Source: Cucumis sativus
Taxonomy: Eukaryota > Streptophyta > Magnoliopsida > Cucurbitales > Cucurbitaceae
Direction of reading: 5' to 3'
Length of the DNA: 64,000 nt
NCBI RefSeq assembly: GCF_000004075.3
Contig: NC_026661.2
Location: 3,162,001-3,226,000 of the forward strand
This document shows positions 49,005-60,571 of this stretch, piece by piece; the stretch's first letter is position 1, and every line of letters starts with the position of its first letter. The notes under the pieces were generated by a model. The model saw only the letters and a program-made list of their open reading frames with translations, had not been told where the DNA came from and did no database searches. A program made the translations under genes and the position numbers.

Positions 49005-51975
49005 CAAGTAAGCTCCCACTTCGTCTTCCTCCTCTTCTTCGTCTATATTTCAAATCAGTATTTGAAAATAACTATGGAAAGGGAAAAACAGTCTATTCCC
49101 TCTCCCTGTCTTGTGAAAAAGGAGTTGGGTCATGTCGTCAGTATGTTGTGTGAGAGAGACTTTATAGTTGTGAATTTAGGTGCCATCTGTGAAGGTATAA
49201 TGTATGTATGTGGTGTTATTGTGAAGAAAGTGCAGATCCCGATGGAGAAAGTCAAGAATAATATATTACGTATCGTAAATTTATTTCGACTCTTCTGCAC
49301 GAAAAAGTATTATATTTTGCATACGTATTTGAAAGAGAGAGTATCATATTTAAATAATACAAAGAGTACTGTTGTTTCCATCAGCGACATATATCTAAGT
49401 ATATATAAGACTATATACCTTATTCAAACTTTATCTCAAAAATATAAATAAAAAACATATATTCAAAGCTAGATATGCTAACAAAGGGGAAAAGAAAAGT
49501 TTGCTAGAGTTCTTAGAAAAAAGGGTTTGTGAAAATGGATCAACTAGGTGCTTTTAACCATAGTTTGGATTGCTAGCACTTAATTAAAATACTCCCATTT
49601 AAATCTAAGATGAGATATGCTCTAAACTTAAATTTGTACTATATTCGCTCTAAATTATTTATTAACTACAATAGAAATAGTTAGCGATTTAAAAAGTTGG
49701 TTTTTTTTATAAAAAAAAAAAGGAAATAAGTTTGGGTTGAATTAATCAAATTGAAAAATGATGATATAGAATTTGGTTCTGATTTGATTTTAGCTCCTTT
49801 ATTAGTGTTAATATGGTTTATTTGTTTGAAATAACAATATTTGTATGCGTCCCAAAATGCACTTTTATCTATTCAAAAATAACAAATCTGAGTTTAAAAT
49901 TATAACTCCTTTAATTTCTATGATTAGGCAATTTGGTAATGTATAAGATGCACCTAAGTGCTTGTAATGTATATCTCACTTGTCACATATATTTCAAGCC
50001 ATTCAACTTTGAATTCTTTTTATGTGAATTTAACATTGAACGCACAAAAGCCATGTAACAATTATATTGACAAACCAAATAATTTAGTATTAAAAAAAAA
50101 TAAGAGCAGGTATAGACAATCATAAATATTGGTTCCAATTTAGTATCGATGAAAAGAAACAACGCTAGAAGAATAATTAAGTGATTACAAGCATACACAT
50201 AGGTTCCTTCTAAGTTTGAATTGAAGGAAATATCCTCAATACAACATCCACAGTTTATCCCTAGTTCTTCCTTACTCTTTGAGGCTTTAGACAATATATG
50301 AGCTAAAAAAACATTCACACACACTCTTCTATTTTACTATTTAAAAAAGGGCAGACCCAAACATAAAACGAGAATCACAACATATACATAAACAAGGATC
50401 ACATATTGCTCATTGGAACAACCTTGAAGATTAAACAAGAATCTCAATACATATGGCTCATCAGAACAACCTTTAAAAGATATTCAAGGAAAGGAAATAT
50501 AGCTTCTGCAAGAATAGGAAAGCAAATCAGTGAATCTGTGCTATACAAAAACACGAACAAACTCCGATAAATTAATTATTATACATGATGTTTAAGTTTT
50601 GTCTCTAACAAAATCAATGGTTGATATGGAGTGATAAACTTGATAAACATCATTAAGCTTACATCACTCACTGTTGTTATTTATCAGTAGTAGCATTACT
50701 ATATCATCTTTCTTAATAGTATTATACTTTACAGTCCATTTCATCTAAACATAGCAAGACACCTTTTAAATAATCCAATTGGAAGAGCATGACAACTCTT
50801 AATTTTTTATACACAACTCATTTCTCAACACCTTATTGGCTTATTCATCTATACTAATCAAGTGATTAAGTTCATGGTTGCCCATTTCTTGACCAATGGT
50901 AGAGAACATAATTAAAGTTAATTCAATTAGAACTTTGATATGGTACTTGATCACATCATCTTTTTTGTATATATTACAAATTAAGTATAACTCACTTTTA
51001 AGATGCTCTAATGTTTGGTAAAAAATATTACAAAATCTTTCTCACAAATCAGGCATCCTATTCAACAATATGGGGTCTCTATTAATTAACAATCACAATT
51101 AGGATTCTGAAAACAGAACTAAAGTTGTCTATCTGCAAACAGGCAATGAAATAATGAGTATTAATTTTGGGTCATACATGATTAAAAGAAAGAATTCATA
51201 TTTAACATTATAAACCTAATGTTTACAAATATAACCAAATGTCATAATCTATGCTTCAATCTTTTTAGGCTAAAATGCTTTAACCACTTATAATTTACTA
51301 TATTTCTCACATTATGAGTAACATGAATCAGTCATTTTGTAATTAGTGATTGATTCACCAATTGATGATAAACAAATGTGTAAGGGGTAGGTAGTTTCTA
51401 TTTGACGGCATCCATTAGAGTTTTCAAAGCTCATTATTTACTTAGTCTTTTTTAGCAATACTATTTCTGTACCTAACCCTAAATTAAATGTGAAAACAAA
51501 TCTCTAAATTAATCATAATTTTAAAAGTCATATCATATAACAATACCATTTTTTAAATAGATGTTGAAATGGTGTTTGGCTCGAGAAATTAGAGTGGAAA
51601 AATGTGAAGTTTTAGTATACTAATCTCAATTACCCCGAGAAGATTTTTAGTATCTCAATTTACAAATAAATTATATTGGTCTATTTTGGCAGTAATTATT
51701 TGATTTTTTAGGTTTTTTTTAATTAGGCGAACTTAATTTTTTAAAAAAGAAAATCTTACTTTTTGGTGAGGATGAACTTGGGCTTCCTTTGAGAGAGACT
51801 GATCACTCTGTGAAGAACTTGAGCTTCCTTCACCTTTCATTTTTATGTTGAACAAAATTTTCTTCGTTCAAATGAATCACAGTGCATAGTGGTATAGAGA
51901 ATGAAGTATATCTCCAAAACATGTAACATTCCCTTCTTCTAGTATAGGCAAAAACAACTCCAACAAGATAATACA

Positions 51976-52105
51976 AATGTTGCTTTTTAACTAGAGGACT
52001 AATAGAAATCTTGCTTTTTAACTAGAGGACTAAGTGTCCTTTGAATATGTACATAGAAACCACAATGTCCTTTAAATATGCACAAAGAAATCACAATAAG
52101 CAACT
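51976..52105. repeat. Two adjacent direct duplications
   Basis: ttgctttttaactagaggac occurs at about 51978 and 52011. Just after it, a 31-bp unit beginning gtccttt(g/a)aatatg is also present twice with a few differences. Confidence 0.75.
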
Positions 52106-52771
52106 CTAACTTCCATAGCAACCATATACTGAAAAAGGGAAGATATCGTCAGGAGAGACAGAAAGGGCAAACGTCGATAAGAAAAGTATCTTGCATAATC
52201 AATATTTATCTAAACCATCATATTTTCAAAACAACAACAATGTAAACAATGTAGTGACGTGTCTCATCTCTAAAACTATAAAAGAAATATTGTTTTTCTT
52301 GTAAAACCTAACAACTCCAAATAAAATTATCACTATACTAACAAGATAAATACATTTTAATTTAGAGTCATTTTTGCAACGAGATATTAATCGTTTCAAA
52401 TAATATATTAATTATGAAAATAGTTTTTTAACTTTTTTTTTTTTTTAGATTATGGGTATGTTTGAAACTTTTTAATAGTTGAATGGTATTTAAAAAAAAA
52501 AAACTTAAACTAAGTGTAAAAATATTTTTTTAGACTGAGAGTATTTTAAATCTTTTTAAAAGTTTATAAATAATTTTGATACAAAATAGAAAGTTGAGTA
52601 ACATTTTTATAATTTAGCAATTAAGAGAAACAAAATTCTAATAAAACAAAAAGATTTGTATATTTTATATATATATATATAAGTAAAAGGTGACTTCCCA
52701 AATCCATTGATGAATGGGTAAAGTTACCAAAATCAAAGCAAAGCAAAGCAAAGCGAATACATTCCAAATTG

Positions 52772-52834
52772 TGGCGCCATAGCCTTCGCGCCAAAACCTT
52801 CACTTCCCGCCATTCCTCTTTCTCTCTATATAAA
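52772..52834 (+). promoter_or_regulatory. E2F-like motifs and TATA box of the 240-residue gene
   Basis: In order upstream of the start codon: tggcgcca (52772-52779), ttcgcgccaaaa (52785-52796, the complement of TTTTGGCGCGAA), ttcccgcc (52804-52811), and TATATAAA (52827-52834). The middle and third motifs match the plant E2F consensus. The gene start is at 52945 with a strong CACCATGG context. Confidence 0.6.
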
Positions 52835-52944
52835 CCCTATTCCTTCTCTTCCATTTTTCATCCAATACCAACACCAATACCAATTCCATTCGAAGATTTC
52901 CCTTTTCCCTTACCCTAAATTCTCTGTCCAGTTCCATCCTCACC

Positions 52945-53667
52945 ATGGTGGTTCCTCTCGGCCCCGGAAAGTTCTACGGCAGCAGCCTCCCTCGTCCCCG
53001 CTACTACTCCGACGTTAAGTTCAATGATGAGCGTGTCGATCCACCGACTCCAGTCCTCGATCCACTCCTTTCATGGGCTAACGAGGCTCATTGGTCAATG
53101 GGTGGTCTTAGCTTCAATCGCCTCAGGCTTCAAGGTCGGATCGAAGGCAATGTTCACAAACTTCGAACCGAGCGCGAGAAGGTTGCCAAGAAGAAGCTTA
53201 AAGCACAAAAACTTGACTCTGCGCCAAAGAGATCTGACCCAGATGCCGGAGCCGATGCCCATCGCCAATTGAAGAAGGCGAGATCTGTAACTCCACCACC
53301 GGCACCGATTGCAACCAAGAGACGGCGATTGATGGTTCTGTTTGAAGATGAGGACGATATTGGCATGGAAAAGGAAGAGATTGGGGTTGTGAAGAGGAGA
53401 TTGGTGAAGAAACTGGGAGATGATTTTGATCGGGTGGCTGCAGAGAGTAAGAGGAGTCAATTGAAGGGTTTGAAGGACAGAAGCTCAGAGATCAATGGGG
53501 TTAATGAATCTGTAATGAAGATCGTTGAGGAGATTAATAATGAAAATACTAAAGTAAAAAAGACCAACATTGAAAGAAAGGGAAAAACTGGTGGAAATGT
53601 CGAGTCTGTATCTGTTTCTGGGTCAAGATCTTCTCCCAGATTGGCTAATAAGCGTGCCTTAAATTGA
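52945..53667 (+). CDS. Conserved plant protein, 240 residues, function unknown, nuclear-like
   Basis: Intronless. The first 85 residues are a conserved-looking domain (VVPLGPGKFYGSSLPRPRYY, then LLSWANEAHWSMGGLSFNRLRLQGRIEGN). They are followed by a basic charged helix (REKVAKKKLKAQK), a Pro-rich linker, a nuclear-localisation-like KRRR (125-128), an acidic patch (EDEDD) and a Ser-rich basic tail ending SSPRLANKR. There is no enzyme motif and no membrane segment. Residues 59-67 (RLRLQGRIE) fit the loose RxxLxxxxE form of an APC/C destruction box. I do not recognise a named function. Together with the E2F-like promoter this suggests a cell-cycle- or chromatin-linked nuclear protein; that is inference. 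Confidence 0.8.
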   Translation: MVVPLGPGKFYGSSLPRPRYYSDVKFNDERVDPPTPVLDPLLSWANEAHWSMGGLSFNRLRLQGRIEGNVHKLRTEREKVAKKKLKAQKLDSAPKRSDPDAGADAHRQLKKARSVTPPPAPIATKRRRLMVLFEDEDDIGMEKEEIGVVKRRLVKKLGDDFDRVAAESKRSQLKGLKDRSSEINGVNESVMKIVEEINNENTKVKKTNIERKGKTGGNVESVSVSGSRSSPRLANKRALN

Positions 53668-54957
53668 TTTCAGTATATGAGTATAGTGTAGTTTTTTTTA
53701 ATCTTTTGGTCTCCGATTTTCAAACCTGAGCCAACTCTTGTAATGTTCATTTCTTTCTGTGGAAATATGAAAATGGAATGTATGTCCTTCAATTATCTGA
53801 TCTTTCTGATGACATTATTAGAAGATTTGTGTTCTGGGTTTTGTTCAATTCATGGGGGGAAACCCAAAGATCTAACCCCTTTATTAGGATAGGGGAAAAA
53901 CTCACTTTCTTGGGGTTAAAATAGGCAGAAAAGAGCTCAAGGTGAAGCTCAATTTGCTGCCAGCAAGGTGTTTGATAGAATGCTGAAATGATATATTACT
54001 TTAAGCATCTCTGTTTTTCTTAACAATTTTAGTGAAGAATCTAATTGGGGTTAAGGTAACTTGTTGGTTGAGCTATATGTATTTGGTGTCTATAGTAAGA
54101 TAAAACTAACCATATGCAAGCTATTTTTCAATGCTAGATGATGGGACTTTTACTGTTGGTCGATGTGTTGTAGCTTGATAGAGGTCTTGTATAGTCTTCT
54201 TTTTCTTTGCAAAAAATAAAATAAAATTAAATAAGTGTTCTTTTTTACCAAGACATCATTTTGTTTTGTTTCTGGCTTGCATTTAATTGAATTGTTTGTT
54301 GTGTTACATCAGGCCATTGGAGCCATTACTACTTTACCAAACCAAGATCGAACTGTTTTAACTTTTAACTCAGGCCATGTTTTTACAAATTGCTCCACAA
54401 TTTCGTTCATTTTCACTATATTTGTTGGATCTGTTAGCGGTTTAATTGATCGTTAGAACAAAGAAAAATAACATTTTGCTCCTTCCCAGTACCTTTTTCA
54501 TAAAAGCGGTGAGCATGAGCCCGATGACGATAGAGTGAGGGAATAAGAGCTCTAATGTTTTTGAGCATCATTGAATTGAATTAGTAGAAAATGCGAACAA
54601 ACAGAGAGAACCGCAAATCTCTAGTTATGAAGAAGCATTTCTGGAGAGAACTCATCAATTCTAAAAAGAACAAAAGAGTATTATAAGTTATAATTCATAT
54701 AAACCCAACAGCTCTCTACAGCTACAAAGAAGATCTAAAGTTAAACCATTAAAACCCCAATTAATTCCCCAAATCCATCATTCCCCCATTACACAATGTC
54801 AGAATATAACCCACAGAAATTGCTTCACCTACACGTATAATCCCAAAAAAAAAAAAAAAAAAGAAAAAAAAAACTTTACCAAATCAAACCCTCGCCCGAA
54901 ATTTCAGATACCCATTTGATTCAAAACCCTAAATTCTTAGTCTGAATTTCAGTATCT
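53668..54957. other. Intergenic between convergent genes
   Basis: Two facing 3' UTRs with an AT-rich middle. A long A run lies at about 54846-54871. No gene seen. Confidence 0.5.
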
Positions 54958-55467
54958 CTAACTCTCGTTAGTCTTCCTAAAAAGTGCAAAATAACCCAAA
55001 ACAGCACAGACAGCAGCCACCAGATTCCCTTCCTTCAACAAAATCTTAACCACGACGCCAAAAATCTCTTTGGTGATCTTCCTCCCTTCCACCACCAACA
55101 ACCTCCTTGGCTTCCCAAAGAAATAAAGCAACACAACAATGGCAATCCAAGTGACAAGTGTAGCAGGAATCATCACAGCCAGTGCAGCCACCATTGAAAT
55201 AACCCCAAAAACACCTCCAAGAAGCAAAGAAGCATAAATTGCAGGCCACCCAAATGAAGAAGAAGAAGCTTCCACTTGGGATTTATACCAAGACAATATA
55301 GAAACAAGAAAATTCCAAGAAGATGACAAAAGAAGAGCATAAACTAGAACAAATAAACATACCCATGTTCTCCTTTTGCTCATAACTTTCATAAACAATG
55401 AATAAGATTTGGGTATTGCTTGTTGTGGTGGGGCTGTTTCTGGTTCTTCTTCCTTATTGTCTGCCAT
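54958..55467 (-). CDS. Small four-helix membrane protein, function unknown
   Basis: One exon, 169 residues. The reading frame is open for nine codons further 5' but without an ATG there, so I start at the ATG at 55467 (MADNKEEEPE). An acidic, Pro-rich N terminus (1-20) precedes four hydrophobic segments (about 34-60, 77-97, 99-118 and 147-164). A short basic loop (GKPRRLL) follows the third. I recognise no catalytic or transport motif. It looks like a plant-specific integral membrane protein; organelle unknown. The neighbouring gene converges on it. Confidence 0.8.
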   Translation of the reverse strand: MADNKEEEPETAPPQQAIPKSYSLFMKVMSKRRTWVCLFVLVYALLLSSSWNFLVSILSWYKSQVEASSSSFGWPAIYASLLLGGVFGVISMVAALAVMIPATLVTWIAIVVLLYFFGKPRRLLVVEGRKITKEIFGVVVKILLKEGNLVAAVCAVLGYFALFRKTNES

Positions 55468-57760
55468 TTCAAAAATAAATAAATAAAAAACCAACCTTGA
55501 TTTCCAAATCAGTTTAACTCTGTGATTTGATTTCAGTTCCTTCTATAGCTTCTTTCTCTCTGGTTTTGTGCTTTCCCCTTTTGGTGTCAAGGGGCAGTGA
55601 GAGAAGATGAAAAAGCAGATGGTATTTGTAAGAGAAGAGCGAAGGTAAAGAAAAGCTAAAAACAATAATAATAATAATAACAACAATCCACTCTCTGTTT
55701 TGGTGCTTTGTGTGTTACTTTTCAATGGGATTGGTTTAATAGGTTGTGTCATTGGAAGGTGTTGTACACACGCCAATAATATTGATGGGTTCCATAAAAC
55801 CAAAAGGACTTTATTGAATGATACTTAAGTAGCCTTGTGGTCTCCTTTGCTTTCACCTTTTTGTTAATCCTTACATCTCTTTGAGCCATTTCAGTTTTGA
55901 CCAAACATTTGTTTATTACCCTAATTCACAACTTAATTATAATACTTTCTACTCATTTCTCTATTCTTCTCGTTCATTTTCCATTTATTTTCGAACATCG
56001 AAATGTTGTAGAAATATCTTTGTTGATCATAACATTATATGTAGTACAGCAATAGAACAATAAAGAGAGAGAGGAGACTAAGAGAGTGTATGAGAAAGAG
56101 GAGAGCACAACAATTAAATAACAAAGTGTAAGAGATCAATTTTACTTTTCAATGATATTATATCTAACCTCTTGTGTTAATTAATTAAAGTAGTTTAAAA
56201 GTAAAATTGAGCATAACTCACTAGGTTAACAAATCATATTCTCAATTTAAATTTTCACTCATGGTTAAAAACATAAACTAAAATTGATTTTTCAAAGGTT
56301 AAGAAATCGTCTGCCATGTTTACTTCCGGTAAGTATTAGTTTTATAATTACTTCTCACTATTAATTATCGTTAACATAACTCAACTAAGAAAGACACTAC
56401 AATTCTAATAAATAAGAATCTCTCTTGTACATGTTGGAAAAAAAAACCATGACTGAATATTGAATATCAAGTTATTGTTCAAAATAATTTAGGACTATTT
56501 AAGTGCTATTAGTAATTATTAGCTTTAAGATTATTACCAAATATTAAATGTTAAATGTAACTCACAACAAATTGTTCCTTACATATAAATATATATTAAT
56601 TAATTGACATATGCAATTATAAAGATGTCAATAGACGAAGATATCAATGACGCATGACTTGATATTTTTCAAACAAATTAAAAATGAGTTAAACTGTATC
56701 TCCTAGTTTTTTCGAACTTGAACGGTGTGATTGTTGAGTTAGTTTTTAATTATATTACAGTTTATAAAAATGATTTTTTGTAGTAATCAAAATTGTGAAA
56801 ACCTATTATTTGTTGGTATGCATGGCCTATTTAATTTTTGACTTAGGAAAGAAGAAGTTTTATGTATATTATTATTAATGAAATAAAACACCAAGTCAAT
56901 GTCAAATATATTCTCATACCATATTCATTTGCGTGTCAAATTAGATTATTTCGAAAGTTTCATATTGTTTATACTTTCCATGTAAATAATATACAACTTT
57001 TTCTTTTCTTTTTTTTTTTCTCTCTTACAATAAATATAATAATAATAAACAATTCCCTAATAATAATAATAAAAGACACAAATATGAACCTTTTCATTGA
57101 ACAATCTATTTAAAATTTGATTCTAAAACTTACAATTTAGTCCATGCTATTTTACAAAAGTTTATCAATAGTTTATGTAGTTTGATAAATTTTCATATAT
57201 AATCCATCTTTTTTAAGACAAATAAACTAAAAGACTACCTCACAAGTTATAAGTATCGATAACCAACTTAAGATAGGAACAAGTAAAATAAGAAAACTCA
57301 GGTAGTATACATAAGAGAGGGAGGATCCAAAATATTATTCTCTAAACAATCAATAAAAATCCCAACAAAAGGTTCCAAGGAATGATTAGTGGGAGACTAT
57401 TTCCATTTCATTTTGACTATTGATGAGAATGATTTTATCAAATGAGATAAAAGAAAATTTTAATGGAGCAAAAATGAATCTACCATTTAACAAATATATA
57501 ATATATATTGAGTAATATTAGAAATGTTAAGAAAGAAAGCCTCATTCCACCCATCTTCTTTTTTGCCTGTTTTGACAAATAATATCATGGCTTCTTTTAT
57601 TGACTCAATAATCACCCTTTTGGTTGAACTCATCATCTCTCTTCATTCCTTCTTCTACTATACTCTATTCCTTTTCTTTCTTTTTTTTGGCTTTTCCCAC
57701 CACATCTTCTTCAATTTCTGATCCTTTTCATCATTACAAACTTCCCCAATTGCCTCCATC
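55468..57760. other. Intergenic, promoter side of two genes
   Basis: Contains the leader and promoter of the minus-strand membrane protein and that of the lectin receptor kinase. AT-rich; a (TAA)-type microsatellite lies near 55664-55682. A short upstream frame (57587-57721) precedes the kinase start. No other gene seen. Confidence 0.5.
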
Positions 57761-59818
57761 ATGTCTTCCTCTTCTTCTTCATCATCCTTTCTTTTCTGCG
57801 CCGTAATCTCGATTTTATTATTCATTTCCACCTCTGTTTTTGCTACAGAGTTTGTCTTCAACACCAATTTCACTTCCACTAATACTTTGCTCTTCGGCAA
57901 CGCCACCATTGATTCTTCCGTTCTTATTCTCACTAGAGATTCCCCTTTCACCATCGGCCGTGCTCTTTACCCTTTCAAAGTTCCCATCCATTTCTCCAAT
58001 TCTTTATTTTCCTTTGCATCTTCTTTCATTTTCTCTGTTGCCCCTCAACCAAATCTTTTCCCTGGCCATGGATTTGCTTTTCTCTTCACACCCTTTACTG
58101 GAATCAATGGAACTAGCTCAGCTCAGAATTTGGGGCTTTTCAATTTCACCAATAATGGGAGCCCCAGTAACCATGTCTTTGCTGTTGAGTTCGATTCGTT
58201 TCAAAATCTGGAGTTCAACGACACCAATGATAACCATGTGGGTGTGGATTTGAATTCTCTTGAATCTAATGCTTCCTTTGCCGCTGGGTTTTGGAGTGGA
58301 CCTGATGATGGAGAATTCAAGGAATTGAAGATCAATAATGGAGAAACTTATCAGGTTTGGATTGAATGTCTTGATTCTTTAGTTAATATCACAATGGCTG
58401 AAGTGGGAATGAAAAGGCCTAGAAAACCATTGATATCTCTGTTTGTTGATTTCTCTGGATTGCTTTTGGATGAGATGTATGTAGGATTTACAGCAGCCAC
58501 TGGGCAATTAGTTCAAAGCCATAGGATATTATCTTGGAGTTTTAGTACCTCCAATTTGTCTATAGGTGATGCTTTATTGATAACAGATTTGCCATCATTT
58601 GTTCCTCAAAAAGAGGGCACCATTTTTAACTCAAGAGCTTTCATATTGGGAATAACTTTTGGGGGTGTTGGACTTGTGATTATCTGTTTTATAATCTGTG
58701 GTGTTGTAATTATCAAAAGAAGGGGAAGAAAAAAACCAAAGGATGATGAAATTGAAGATTGGGAGTTAGAATATTGGCCGCATAGGTTTGCTTATGAAGA
58801 TGTTTATGAAGCAACTGGCGGGTTCTCAGAAGCCAATGTAATTGGATCTGGGAGAAACGGGAAGGTCTATAAAGGGACATTAGGGAGATCAAAAGTTGCT
58901 GTGAAGAGAATCTCTGTTGAAGCTGAGAGTGGAATGAGGGAATTTGTAGCTGAGATTTCAAGTTTAGGAAGATTAAAGCATAGAAATCTAGTTAAGCTTA
59001 TAGGATGGTGCAAAAAGGAGAAAGGAAGCTTAATCTTAATGTATGATTACATGGAAAATGGAAGTTTAGACAAGAAACTATTCGAGTGTAACGAGAATGA
59101 AAGGCTGAGTTGGGAGAAAAGAATGAAAATTTTAAAAGATGTAGCCACGGGGTTGCTATATCTACACCAAGGTTGGGATTCCAGGGTTCTGCATAGAGAC
59201 ATAAAAGGAAACAACGTGCTACTTGACAAGGACATGAATGCAAGGTTGGGAGATTTTGGGTTGGCTCGAATGCAACCCCATGAAAAAACGGCAGACACAA
59301 CTCGTGTAATGGGGACTGTCGGGTATATGGCACCAGAGGTGGTTCGAACAGGGAGAGTATCAGCACAAGCAGACGTTTTTGGGTTCGGAGTGTTGGTTTT
59401 GGAGGTGGTTTGTGGGAGGAGAGCAGTAGAAGAAGGGAAGCCGTGGTTGATAGATTGGGTAAAAGGATTAATGGAGAGGAATGAGATTGGATTAGCAGTT
59501 GATGAGAGATTGAGAGTTGAGGTAATAAGTGGGAATGAGATTGATGAAATGGAGAGAATGGTTTGTTTGGGATTATTATGTGCACATAATGAAGCTGGTG
59601 CAAGGCCAACAATGCAACAAGTTGTAAATATTTTGTGTGAGAGAAATGGAAGTGGTTCAAATGATGGATTGTTAAATAGACTAAGATCAACAAGAATACT
59701 CTCTGAGATTTCTCAAGGCAAGAATTTTCAGCAAAATCATCCAACGTTTGAAGAAATCAAAACGTCTTCATCTTCAACATCATTCATTGAATCTGATATT
59801 TTAAAGAATGACCGGTAG
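57761..59818 (+). CDS. L-type lectin-domain receptor-like kinase (LecRK, clade VII-like)
   Basis: Intronless, 685 residues, a plasma-membrane receptor kinase. A signal peptide (1-28) is followed by a legume-lectin domain (about 29-265) with the metal-site region VFAVEFDSFQNLEFNDTNDN (139-158), then NHVGVDLNS. The single transmembrane helix is about 294-318. The kinase domain covers about 356-627 and has all key parts: Gly loop GSGRNGKVYKG (362-372), ATP lysine K382, HRD with D480, DFG with D498, and APE (524-526). It is of the RD type and should be active. LecRKs sense extracellular signals, often in immunity or pollen development. The closest named relative I recall is LecRK-VII.1, an assignment I hold only moderately. 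Confidence 0.93.
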   Translation: MSSSSSSSSFLFCAVISILLFISTSVFATEFVFNTNFTSTNTLLFGNATIDSSVLILTRDSPFTIGRALYPFKVPIHFSNSLFSFASSFIFSVAPQPNLFPGHGFAFLFTPFTGINGTSSAQNLGLFNFTNNGSPSNHVFAVEFDSFQNLEFNDTNDNHVGVDLNSLESNASFAAGFWSGPDDGEFKELKINNGETYQVWIECLDSLVNITMAEVGMKRPRKPLISLFVDFSGLLLDEMYVGFTAATGQLVQSHRILSWSFSTSNLSIGDALLITDLPSFVPQKEGTIFNSRAFILGITFGGVGLVIICFIICGVVIIKRRGRKKPKDDEIEDWELEYWPHRFAYEDVYEATGGFSEANVIGSGRNGKVYKGTLGRSKVAVKRISVEAESGMREFVAEISSLGRLKHRNLVKLIGWCKKEKGSLILMYDYMENGSLDKKLFECNENERLSWEKRMKILKDVATGLLYLHQGWDSRVLHRDIKGNNVLLDKDMNARLGDFGLARMQPHEKTADTTRVMGTVGYMAPEVVRTGRVSAQADVFGFGVLVLEVVCGRRAVEEGKPWLIDWVKGLMERNEIGLAVDERLRVEVISGNEIDEMERMVCLGLLCAHNEAGARPTMQQVVNILCERNGSGSNDGLLNRLRSTRILSEISQGKNFQQNHPTFEEIKTSSSSTSFIESDILKNDR

Positions 59819-60498
59819 CAGCAGCGCAAGATTTTGATCGTTCTTATTTAAATACGACAGGTTGTGTTAGATATGTAAAGTAAGTGTTTTGTACTATGTT
59901 TAATTGTTGATATTATTGCACTTCTATTTATTTATTTTGATTCTTTACATGTATGTATATGTATGTAAAAGGTTACTAGAGATTCAAGGTTACTACATTA
60001 TGTATGTATGTAATCTAGATTATGTGTTTACATATGGTGGAGAATCGAACTAGGCTATATAAAATGTTTTTTTAAATTGATTTGGCATTTGTTATATTTT
60101 TTAATTTAATTTTCAAATTATTTCTATTATATTATATTGTTTGAAAAATTTATGAAAAATAAAACATAAGCAATAAAATTAGAGAAATTATTATAAGTTG
60201 CAGAATTATTGAAAATATTTAAATAAAAAATGAATCAAAACATTGATAGAAACCGATATCATTGACATATTCTAAAATTTTATATCTTACAATTTTTTTA
60301 AAAGAAAATTTTGCTATATTTGAAAACTGTGAATATTTATTTATTAATTTAAATAATTTTTTTACCATACTTTTTATATGATTTTCTAAAGAATATCCAA
60401 ACCAACCTTGAGTTTATCTTAATTAAAATTTTACATTTATGATCAAAGAAGCTACAAAAGAAATAAAATAAATACAAGTTGCTTTTGCTTTCAACATT
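59819..60498. other. Spacer between LecRK and the tRNA gene
   Basis: LecRK 3' UTR followed by AT-rich sequence; tatg microrepeats lie near 59947-60010. No gene seen. Confidence 0.5.
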
Positions 60499-60503
60499 GC
60501 GGG

Positions 60504-60546
<43 letters not shown>

Positions 60547-60571
60547 GCGTGTTCGATCCACGCTCACCGCA
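60499..60571 (+). tRNA. tRNA-Phe (anticodon GAA)
   Basis: A 73-nt cloverleaf without intron. The acceptor arm is GCGGGGA against TCACCGC; the D-arm is GCTCAGTTGGGAGAGC; the anticodon loop ACTGAAGAT carries GAA; the T-loop is TTCGATC; the discriminator is A. The A box (TAGCTCAGTTGG) and B box (GTTCGATCC) are intact, and a T-rich terminator follows. The G5-A68 mismatch in the acceptor stem also occurs in known plant tRNA-Phe. Confidence 0.97.

Larger units (their letters stand above)
49005..52944. other. Intergenic, AT-rich, no gene seen
   Basis: 3' UTR of the Bet v 1-like gene, then AT-rich DNA with a small duplicated block (51976-52105). Short frames occur on both strands but show no domain or codon pattern. 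The final 200 bp form the promoter of the next gene. Confidence 0.5.

Noticed and set aside
49062-49451. 129-codon plus-strand frame after the Bet v 1-like gene
   Set aside because: It lies in the probable 3' UTR, has no recognisable domain, and runs into AT-rich sequence.
53095-53460. 121-codon minus-strand frame opposite the 240-residue gene
   Set aside because: Antisense shadow of a well-supported coding exon with a strong start context.
58998-59744. 248-codon minus-strand frame inside the lectin receptor kinase
   Set aside because: It is antisense to a clear kinase domain and arises from codon bias on the sense strand. Its content is Leu/His/Ser-rich with no family resemblance.
60349-60567. 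72-codon minus-strand frame over the tRNA gene
   Set aside because: It translates the complement of tRNA-Phe and its AT-rich flank; it has no meaning as a protein.
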